58,012 nt of DNA, from assembly GCF_023283825.1 (NCBI RefSeq), contig NZ_JAKILD010000027.1, forward strand, positions 1 through 58,012. Reading direction: 5' to 3'. The translations under genes were made by a program, and so were the position numbers. The notes below the pieces were generated by a model. The model was not told where the DNA came from. It saw only the letters and a program-made list of their open reading frames with translations, and searched no databases. Every line of letters begins with the position of its first letter. The first letter of the stretch is position 1. Shown one piece after another: positions 47,078-54,130 of the stretch. The DNA comes from Shewanella olleyana. GTDB lineage: Bacteria > Pseudomonadota > Gammaproteobacteria > Enterobacterales > Shewanellaceae.

Positions 47078-47656
47078 ATGAGCCGAGATTACGCTAATAA
47101 AAAGCCTAGTCCTAAAAAACGTCCGACAAGAGGTAAAAAGGCGCAACCCAAGCCTGCTAATCGCTACTTGTCGACGTTTGTGATTATTCTGCTTGTTGCA
47201 GGATTTGGTTACTTTTTATGGTTTATCAGTGGAAGCTCTGATGACGCCGTTGAGCAATCAACGCCTGCAGTAGAAACCCTTGAAAAGCCTAAAGCTCAGC
47301 CTGTTAATAAAGATCCAAATGCGCTGCCGCCTAAGCCAACGGAAGAATGGACATATTTGGATGAGCTTGAAAACAAAAGCATTGATATTGATGTCCCTGA
47401 AGACGCGTTAAAGTCTCGCGGCCCTTATCAAATGCAATGTGCTTCTTTTAGAAAAGAAGACCAAGCAAACGAAATGAAAGCCATGATTGCTTTCCAAGGA
47501 CTTGAAGCACAAGTACGTGCCACTAAAGGCTCGAGTGGTACATGGCATAAAGTGATTTTAGGCCCGTTTGAATCGAAACGCGATGCTGAGCGAACCCGTC
47601 ATAAGCTGCAACGTAATGGTATCAATGGTTGCCAAATCTGGCTGTGGCAAGATTAA
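47078..47656 (+). CDS. ftsN: SPOR-domain cell-division protein, FtsN-like
   Basis: This 192-residue bitopic protein has a basic cytoplasmic N-terminus (KKPSPKKRPTRGKK), one membrane helix (about 32-51), a Pro-rich periplasmic linker and a C-terminal SPOR domain (about 114-192, MQCASFRKEDQANEMKAMI and VILGPFESKRDAERTRHKL). SPOR domains bind denuded glycans at the septum. The gene is shorter than E. coli FtsN, as is usual in Shewanella, and sits in the argS-ftsN-hslVU order. It ends at a strong terminator. Confidence 0.88.
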   Translation: MSRDYANKKPSPKKRPTRGKKAQPKPANRYLSTFVIILLVAGFGYFLWFISGSSDDAVEQSTPAVETLEKPKAQPVNKDPNALPPKPTEEWTYLDELENKSIDIDVPEDALKSRGPYQMQCASFRKEDQANEMKAMIAFQGLEAQVRATKGSSGTWHKVILGPFESKRDAERTRHKLQRNGINGCQIWLWQD

Positions 47657-47697
47657 ACTTTATTTAGATAATGGCTAATTAGGCAATGTTTGCTTTA

Positions 47698-47729
47698 AAA
47701 AGGCGCTTACCAAGGTAAGCGCCTTTTTT
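47698..47729 (+). terminator. argS-ftsN terminator
   Basis: GGCGCTTACC and GGTAAGCGCC pair around AA, with flanking A and T runs. It separates the ftsN-like gene from the hslVU heat-shock promoter just downstream. Confidence 0.93.
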
Positions 47730-47731
47730 GT

Positions 47732-47761
47732 CCCTTGAATTCCCAATTAGCATCCCCATAT
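47732..47761 (+). promoter_or_regulatory. Sigma-32 (heat-shock) promoter of hslVU
   Basis: CCCTTGAA (47732-47739) and CCCCATAT (47754-47761) match the RpoH consensus boxes (CTTGAA and CCCCATnT) with a 14-base spacer. The promoter is about 60 bases before the hslV start codon, directly after the preceding terminator. This predicts heat-shock induction of hslVU as in E. coli. Confidence 0.88.
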
Positions 47762-47822
47762 CTGATGTATCAACCAGCAGCAAACTCCTTTTTCACTGCT
47801 GCCGTCGTTAAGAGGATATACC

Positions 47823-48347
47823 GTGACTACTATCGTTTCTGTTCGCCGTAATAATCAAGTTGTCATCGCAGGTGATGGCCAAGTTTCCCTCGGCAATACC
47901 GTCATGAAAGGCAATGCACGTAAAGTGCGTCGCTTATACCAAAATAAAGTGATCGCCGGATTTGCTGGCGGCACTGCCGATGCATTTACTCTTTTTGAGC
48001 GTTTTGAAACCAAGCTCGAAATGCACCAAGGCCACTTACTAAAATCAGCCGTTGAACTTGCTAAAGATTGGCGTACTGACAAAATGCTGCGCAACCTTGA
48101 AGCCATGCTGATTGTTGCTGACACCAAAGAATCATTAATCATTACTGGTAACGGTGATGTGGTTCAGCCAGAGCATGACTTGATTGCTATTGGTTCGGGC
48201 GGCAACTTTGCCCATGCTTCAGCACTGGCCCTATTACAAAATACTGATTTAAGCGCTCGTGAAATAGCTGAAAAATCGCTAACCATCGCCGGTGATATTT
48301 GCGTATACACCAACCAACATAAAACGGTTGAGCAAATCGACTACTAA
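47823..48347 (+). CDS. hslV: HslV protease subunit (ClpQ)
   Basis: This 174-residue protein has the catalytic N-terminal Thr after removal of the initiator Met (GTG start; TTIVSVRRNNQ). Proteasome-like segments GNARKVRRLYQNKVIAGFAGGTADA and LIAIGSGGNFA follow. It forms a double hexameric proteolytic core with HslU. The AGAGGA upstream of the GTG supports this start. It is followed 21 bases later by hslU. Confidence 0.97.
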   Translation: MTTIVSVRRNNQVVIAGDGQVSLGNTVMKGNARKVRRLYQNKVIAGFAGGTADAFTLFERFETKLEMHQGHLLKSAVELAKDWRTDKMLRNLEAMLIVADTKESLIITGNGDVVQPEHDLIAIGSGGNFAHASALALLQNTDLSAREIAEKSLTIAGDICVYTNQHKTVEQIDY

Positions 48348-48368
48348 TTAGAACGTAAGGAATTATTT

Positions 48369-49694
48369 ATGTCTGAAATGACCCCACGCGAGATTGTCCA
48401 TGAATTGGACTCGCACATCATTGGTCAAAAAAATGCTAAACGTTCTGTCGCTGTTGCTCTGCGTAACCGCTGGCGTCGTATGCAACTTGAGCCGTCTTTT
48501 CGCCAAGAAGTGACCCCTAAGAATATTTTGATGATTGGCCCAACAGGTGTCGGTAAAACTGAAATTGCCCGCCGTTTAGCCAAGCTTGCTAATGCGCCAT
48601 TCATTAAAGTTGAAGCGACTAAGTTCACCGAAGTCGGTTATGTCGGAAAAGAGGTTGAACAAATCATTCGTGATTTAACTGACTCTGCTATCAAAATGAC
48701 TCGTGAACAGCAAATGAAGAAAGGTCGTCATCGCGCTGAAGAAATGGCTGAAGAACGTATCCTTGATGTGTTATTGCCTAAGCCAAAAGACGACTGGAAT
48801 ACTGAGCAAAAAGACGATTCAAATACTCGTCAAATCTTCCGTAAAAAGCTACGTGAAGGTCAGCTAGATGACAAAGAAATCGATATCGATTTAGCAGCAC
48901 CTCAAGTTAGCGCTGAAATCATGGCCCCTCCAGGCATGGAAGAAATGACTAACCAACTTCAAAGCATGTTCCAAAACTTGGGTCAAACCAAAGAGAACCG
49001 TAAGAAGGTTAAGATTAAAGAAGCTTTCAAGCTGTTAATTGAAGAAGAAGCGGCAAAGTTAGTTAATCAAGAAGATCTAAAAGAACAAGCCATCGATTTG
49101 GTCGAACAAAATGGTATTGTGTTCTTAGATGAAATTGACAAAATCTGTAAGCGCGGCGAAAGCTCTGGCCCTGATGTATCTCGTGAAGGTGTTCAACGTG
49201 ATTTGCTGCCATTAATTGAAGGTTGCACTGTCACAACCAAGCACGGCATGGTTAAAACTGACCATATTTTGTTTATTGCATCTGGCGCATTCCAAATGTC
49301 TAAGCCGTCTGATTTAATCCCTGAGCTTCAAGGTCGTTTGCCAATTCGTGTAGAGCTAAGCGCATTAAGTGCTGATGACTTTAAACGCATCTTAACTGAG
49401 CCTCATGCGTCATTAACAGAGCAATACGTTGCCTTAATGGGGACTGAAGGTGTTAAAGTTGAGTTTGCTGAATCAGGTATCGAAAAAATTGCCCATGCCG
49501 CTTGGCAGGTCAACGAGACCACAGAAAACATCGGTGCACGTCGTCTACATACTGTGATGGAAAAGCTCATGGAAGAAATTTCATATGATGCTTCTGAAAA
49601 GTCAGGCAGCACATTTGTGATTGACGAAGCTTACGTAACAGATCATTTAGACACACTAGTTGAAGATGAAGACTTAAGCCGCTTTATTTTATAA
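48369..49694 (+). CDS. hslU: HslU ATPase subunit (ClpY)
   Basis: This 441-residue AAA+ unfoldase has Walker A GPTGVGKT (57-64), Walker B in GIVFLDEIDKI and the family C-terminus LSRFIL that inserts into HslV. The I-domain lies at about 110-230. It unfolds proteins and feeds them to HslV. A hairpin terminator follows. Confidence 0.97.
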   Translation: MSEMTPREIVHELDSHIIGQKNAKRSVAVALRNRWRRMQLEPSFRQEVTPKNILMIGPTGVGKTEIARRLAKLANAPFIKVEATKFTEVGYVGKEVEQIIRDLTDSAIKMTREQQMKKGRHRAEEMAEERILDVLLPKPKDDWNTEQKDDSNTRQIFRKKLREGQLDDKEIDIDLAAPQVSAEIMAPPGMEEMTNQLQSMFQNLGQTKENRKKVKIKEAFKLLIEEEAAKLVNQEDLKEQAIDLVEQNGIVFLDEIDKICKRGESSGPDVSREGVQRDLLPLIEGCTVTTKHGMVKTDHILFIASGAFQMSKPSDLIPELQGRLPIRVELSALSADDFKRILTEPHASLTEQYVALMGTEGVKVEFAESGIEKIAHAAWQVNETTENIGARRLHTVMEKLMEEISYDASEKSGSTFVIDEAYVTDHLDTLVEDEDLSRFIL

Positions 49695-49786
49695 GCAGCA
49701 AGCAGTGATATCCGTCAATTGTGACTTATCACTAACTTAGTCATCTTGTTTTTAGTTAACATTAGCTAATATAGGATGACTACTTT

Positions 49787-49822
49787 AAAAGGTGGTTAGC
49801 TCCCAGAGTGACCACCTTTTTT
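49787..49822 (+). terminator. hslVU terminator
   Basis: AAAAGGTGGT and ACCACCTTTT pair around a 14-base loop and are followed by T. It lies about 90 bases after the hslU stop. Confidence 0.88.
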
Positions 49823-49889
49823 ATTGTTCTATCACTAACCAATTAAAGCTAATTTTCAGATAAAGTATCACTATAAGAGAGTAATCGTT

Positions 49890-50270
49890 ATGAGTTCACC
49901 CAATGTGACTAACCTTAAATTAAAGCGTAAATCTAAGTTACTTGAAGTGACATTCGATAACGGTGACGTGTTTAATATTACCTGTGAAATGCTGCGCGTT
50001 AACTCTCCATCAGCAGAAGTGCAGCGCCATGGCAATCCAATCTTAGTGACCCACAAAAAAGCAGTGAACATTAAAGCGATTGAGCCAGTAGGTAACTATG
50101 CAGTAAAAATCATTTTTGATGACGGCCATGATACAGGCCTGTTCTCTTGGAAATTATTACATGAATTTGGCGCGCATCAAGTTGAAATTTGGGAACGTTA
50201 TTTAGCCCGCTTACGTGCTGAAAAAGGCTCGCGTGAGCCTTTGATTGATATGAATATCAAGTACTCTTAA
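49890..50270 (+). CDS. DUF971-family protein
   Basis: This 126-residue protein has the single domain found at the N-terminus of gamma-butyrobetaine hydroxylases. It includes KSKLLEVTFDNGDVFNITCEMLRVNSPSAEVQ and YAVKIIFDDGHDTGLFSWKLLHEFG. Free-standing copies are common next to hslVU in gammaproteobacteria. The biochemical role is not settled; links to iron-sulfur proteins have been proposed. No catalytic residues are evident. Confidence 0.85.
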   Translation: MSSPNVTNLKLKRKSKLLEVTFDNGDVFNITCEMLRVNSPSAEVQRHGNPILVTHKKAVNIKAIEPVGNYAVKIIFDDGHDTGLFSWKLLHEFGAHQVEIWERYLARLRAEKGSREPLIDMNIKYS

Positions 50271-50520
50271 GCATTAACACTCTACCGATAAGCCTTATTT
50301 CTATCAATTATTGCTATCAATAATAGATTTAAGGCTCAAATACCACCTCAGCTACTCAAAAAAGCATTGCCATAAACAACCTCCGCGCGTCGAAATTACG
50401 ACCTGATAGCATGATTAGAACCCGCAATAACATCACCATAACGACTTATTATAGAGGCTGTATAATTACTGAACCAAACTTAAATTTACACAGCATTCAT
50501 TAAATCACTATGGAATAATA

Positions 50521-52278
50521 ATGAACCATTTAAACACAAGTCAGACTATGCGTTTATCATTATTTATTGTCAGTTTATTCTGCTTTTTTACTACTATTGT
50601 AAAAGCAAATTCGTTACCTATTCAGCCAACCACTACTGGTAAATCCTTTATGGTTAGCGCCACCAATCCATATGTCTCCAATGCGGGTTACCAAGTCCTT
50701 GAACAAAAAGGTAATGCCATTGATGCTATGGTCGCTATGCAAATGGTCATGACAGTGGTGGAACCTGATATGACAGGTATAGGTGGAGGCACATTTGCAT
50801 TGTATTTTAATAACCAAGCAAAACAGTTTCATGCTTTTGATGGGCGAGAAACCGCACCAGCCAGCGCCACTGCCGATATGTTTATGTCAAAAAACGGCGC
50901 TATCGATAACAATAAAGTCTTAGGCCCACGCTCAGTGGCAATTCCAGGAACACTCAAGTTACTTTACCAAGTACACCAACAGCACGGTCAGCTCCCTTGG
51001 AACCAATTGATACAGCCTGCAATTGAGTTAGCGATCCACGGCTATGCAATGAACAGCTATACCCATGATATTGTTGTAAGAGAGCAAACTCGTTTACAAC
51101 GAGACCCTGAGATAAAAGCACTATATTGGGACGCTGGTATCATTAAACCAACAGGCAGTTTAATGAAGAATCCTGCACTGGCTCAAACCTTAAAGCAAAT
51201 AGCTAAACAAGGTGACGATTACTTATATCAAGGCGAGTTAGGTGAGCGAATTGTGCAAACGGTCAATCAACGACTTGATGATAATCAGCCAAAGCTGTCA
51301 ATGGCTGACTTCAACAACTATCAAATAAAGCAGCGTGATATTGTGAAAACTCAATATCATGGCAATCAGATAGTGTCATTTGGTTATCCCTCTTCAGGCG
51401 GCACTATGGTGGCGCAATCGCTTGAATTGCTTGCTCCGTATCAACTGTCAAAAATGAAATCCACTGATGCAGAGCCGTGGCGATTAATGACCGAGGCAAT
51501 GCGTATTACTCAAGCTGATCGTGTTGCCTATGCGGGAGACCCTGACTATGTTGATGTTCCCAGCCAGCAACTGCTTAATAAGAGCTATATCGACAAGCGC
51601 AGAAAACTTATTCCTGAAACAGGTGTGATGGTTGAGCAACCATCTGCAGGAAAACTAATGGCTCATGTTCCACCGAGTGACTCTTCATTAGAGGGCCGCG
51701 ATACTGGCCATATTTCCATTGTCGACAGTCAAGGCAATGCCATCGCCATGACCAGCACAGTAGGAACAGGAATGGGTTCAGGCGTCATGGTAGACGGGTT
51801 AATTCTTAACGCACAAATGGATAATTTTACTCATACGCCTATGGTTGACGGTAAATCTGCTCAAAATGCGATAGCACCAGGAAAAAGACCACGTTCAGCC
51901 ACAACACCGTTAATGGTGCTAGATAGCCAAGCTCAGCTTCGTCTAGTGATTGGCTCACCGGGTAGCGGTCAAATTCCAGGTTATGTTTTAAAAACATTAG
52001 TGGGGATCCTAGACTGGGATTTACCAGCCCAAGACGCCATCGATTTACCTAACATCCAATATGGCACAAAAATAGACCGTACAAAATCACAAAACTCGAC
52101 AGGTTTGCTGGTTGAAAAGAAGACCTTTGCAGAAATGCTCGTACCTGAATTTATCGACTATGGTTACCCAGTTCATGTACTGCCAATGGTAAGTGGCTTA
52201 AATGCTATTGAGATTAAAGATAACCAAGTTATAGGCGCAAGCGATCGCCGACGAGCATCAAGTTCAATGGGGAAGTAA
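50521..52278 (+). CDS. ggt: Gamma-glutamyltransferase (gamma-glutamyltranspeptidase)
   Basis: This 585-residue exported proenzyme has a signal peptide ending near VKA-N. The gamma-glutamyl-binding Arg is in DGRETAP (Arg109). Autocleavage should occur before Thr395 in RDTGHISIVDSQGN, producing the two subunits. The second active-site Thr is Thr413. The residue after the nucleophile is Gly instead of the usual Thr of TTHxS. Conserved glycines in GSPGSGQIPGY form the oxyanion loop. It would break down periplasmic glutathione and related compounds. A TATAAT at 50461-50466 could be its -10 box, but no good -35 was seen. Confidence 0.93.
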   Translation: MNHLNTSQTMRLSLFIVSLFCFFTTIVKANSLPIQPTTTGKSFMVSATNPYVSNAGYQVLEQKGNAIDAMVAMQMVMTVVEPDMTGIGGGTFALYFNNQAKQFHAFDGRETAPASATADMFMSKNGAIDNNKVLGPRSVAIPGTLKLLYQVHQQHGQLPWNQLIQPAIELAIHGYAMNSYTHDIVVREQTRLQRDPEIKALYWDAGIIKPTGSLMKNPALAQTLKQIAKQGDDYLYQGELGERIVQTVNQRLDDNQPKLSMADFNNYQIKQRDIVKTQYHGNQIVSFGYPSSGGTMVAQSLELLAPYQLSKMKSTDAEPWRLMTEAMRITQADRVAYAGDPDYVDVPSQQLLNKSYIDKRRKLIPETGVMVEQPSAGKLMAHVPPSDSSLEGRDTGHISIVDSQGNAIAMTSTVGTGMGSGVMVDGLILNAQMDNFTHTPMVDGKSAQNAIAPGKRPRSATTPLMVLDSQAQLRLVIGSPGSGQIPGYVLKTLVGILDWDLPAQDAIDLPNIQYGTKIDRTKSQNSTGLLVEKKTFAEMLVPEFIDYGYPVHVLPMVSGLNAIEIKDNQVIGASDRRRASSSMGK

Positions 52279-52360
52279 CGATTTTTTAGGTATCGAAGCG
52301 ATAGGTTTGGAACATTACAATCGATAAATTGACACTGAACTAATGCCAATCGAATTAATG

Positions 52361-52626
52361 TATACCCAAACAACCTGAAGATGCTCGATTTCAGCAAGAA
52401 TTTACACGCGTTTAGGAAAGGCATTGATTGCGGGTAATGGTTATTCCCTTTTCAAAATCAATAACGCAGCATAAACGCGTGTAAAACTTGCCCTCAGGGA
52501 GTTTCACCGTGTTCCCACTACGTTGTTGCGCTAATTTATAAGGTACCTACATTACCGCATTAACGCGCCTAGTATTGAAAACACGGTGAAGCTCTGAAAC
52601 ACGTATCTTCAAGTTGTTTGGGTATA
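52361..52626. mobile_element. 266-bp MITE-like element, copy 2
   Basis: This copy differs from the one at 17723-17988 at only two positions (in ttagGAaagg and in gtatCttcaag) and has the same length and ends. It carries the same terminal inverted repeats and the same two internal inverted repeats. It lies about 80 bases after ggt and about 100 bases before the convergent orphan membrane-protein gene. There is no open reading frame of note inside. The near-identity shows recent spread or gene conversion. Confidence 0.82.
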
Positions 52627-52730
52627 TAACCTTGCGTGATGACAGGGTTATACATTAACAGTGGCTCTCAAGTCAGCTCAATATTTGAGTACACTTTCCG
52701 AAAGGAATACATTAGCACAATATACGATTA

Positions 52731-53399
52731 CTACTTCTTATGAATAGTGATCACATAAAAAGTGGCAAAAGGACGAATAAATTGCCATACCAACACTAAA
52801 GCGCCAATCGGAAAGAATAAACTGAGTGTGTTGAAATCAAAACTGCCTTTTGCACCATCTATTAACCACTGTGAAAAAGCTGAAGTCGCAAAAAAGCTAT
52901 AGCCAATAACAAACAACATAAATAGATGGGAACTACTTTGAATAAACAAGGACAAAACTCGGCCTAAGGTGGTCAGTTTTCCACCATCAGCGGCTTCATG
53001 CATAGGCAGTCTTTTAAGTTTAGAGCGGGCAAATAAGAATATACCTGACGTGAACACTGGCAGTAAAATAAAAACCGCCCATTGCCAAATATAAACCCTC
53101 TCTATTTCACGAAAAAACACCTCTCTCATACTTGTTTCAGCTTCTGAAAATGGCGCTGCCTTGAACATTTCCCAATATAACTCAACCATATCCATGTCAA
53201 CGTAGGGCATTCTGAATTGCTCTACCCACATAAATAACGTGAATAGTCCAAGGTATGTGGCTATCAACGCATTAACAGCTAAGCTCTCGGTCGCTTTTCT
53301 TTCATTAATGGCAGGTGATAATGAGGCATTAGTTGGATTTAACATCACAGTACGAAAAAATAAACTCATATTGTGAATATAATATTGATTTAATGGCAT
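52731..53399 (-). CDS. Orphan membrane protein of unknown function
   Basis: This 222-residue protein has about four membrane helices (roughly 42-62, 100-122, 150-172 and 190-212), with charged loops including KRLPMHEAADGGKL. I do not recognise the family. The gene is flanked by the 266-bp element downstream and by AT-rich DNA and ~160-bp repeats upstream, so it looks like an accessory insertion between ggt and acnB. There are several Met codons near the start (residues 1, 11 and 19), and internal starts at 11 or 19 are possible. No terminator hairpin was found. Confidence 0.7.
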   Translation of the reverse strand: MPLNQYYIHNMSLFFRTVMLNPTNASLSPAINERKATESLAVNALIATYLGLFTLFMWVEQFRMPYVDMDMVELYWEMFKAAPFSEAETSMREVFFREIERVYIWQWAVFILLPVFTSGIFLFARSKLKRLPMHEAADGGKLTTLGRVLSLFIQSSSHLFMLFVIGYSFFATSAFSQWLIDGAKGSFDFNTLSLFFPIGALVLVWQFIRPFATFYVITIHKK

Positions 53400-53683
53400 A
53401 TAACTCTCTATTTTACTTTTTTATTTCATAAAAATATTCATCCTTAAAATATTATATTATTATTCTATACCATTGAAAGTATGTAATTTCCCTTCTCTAA
53501 TCTTCTACAAATAAACTGATTTAATGTTAAATTATGCTTGCTAAAACATTGACTAGGTAATGAATTTGTATTCAAACTCACACTTCTACATTAGGCATAT
53601 AACAGGTGTAACTTCCCCTTGCTCAGTTAAAAGGACTAGAGTTTGTTGTTTATTTCATCAACAAATGGATATTTATTCTTTTA
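53400..53683. other. AT-rich region upstream of the orphan membrane gene
   Basis: Strongly AT-rich DNA without coding signal, presumably containing the promoter of the orphan gene. No specific hexamers, hairpins or repeats could be defended. Confidence 0.4.
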
Positions 53684-53846
53684 TACCAAGCGGGATAAAT
53701 AAGTGATCATATATTGCGTTGGAAAAATCGCTTAGAACAAGGCAGGAATGACAGCTAGCTAGTTGCTCTACCTACAAAATTTATAACTAAGCTATAAGCG
53801 ATTTAAATCAGTAAAAATGATCATATTCTAATGCTGATTGGAATTA
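53684..53846. repeat. ~160-bp dispersed repeat, unit A
   Basis: It begins TACCAAGCGGGATAAATAAG and ends near GATTGGAATTA. The outer ends are imperfect inverted repeats (ATACCAA/GATTGG-type and TGATCAT near both ends). Unit B follows in the same orientation after 16 bases. The internal sequence aaaaatcgcttagaacaagg is shared with unit B. It does not code for a protein and resembles short non-autonomous elements of Shewanella and Vibrio. Confidence 0.65.
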
Positions 53847-53862
53847 CTTTAATGACTATTAA

Positions 53863-54021
53863 TACCAATCGGGATAAATAAGTGATCAGATATTGCGTAG
53901 GAAAAATCGCTTAGAACAAGGCAGGAATTGCAGCTAGTTGCTCTACTTACAAAATTTCTAACGAAGTTATAAGCGATTTTAACCAGTAAGAATGATCATA
54001 TTCTTATACTGACTGCTATTA
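53863..54021. repeat. ~160-bp dispersed repeat, unit B
   Basis: A diverged direct copy of unit A. It lacks the duplicated ctag of unit A (cagctagctag versus cagctag) and has about 15 substitutions. The two units sit head to tail between the orphan gene and the acnB terminator. Confidence 0.65.
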
Positions 54022-54061
54022 CATTATTGACAATTAAATATGCCTATTAAGCAGCAGATAC

Positions 54062-54091
54062 AAAAATGCCAGCTAAATAGCTGGCATTTTT
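54062..54091 (-). terminator. acnB terminator
   Basis: AAAATGCCAGCT and AGCTGGCATTTT pair around AAAT, with a run of T on the minus strand. It lies 40 bases after the acnB stop. Confidence 0.9.
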
Positions 54092-54130
54092 CAGTTTACG
54101 CTTTTAAACATCAGTCATCTTTTTAAAAGA

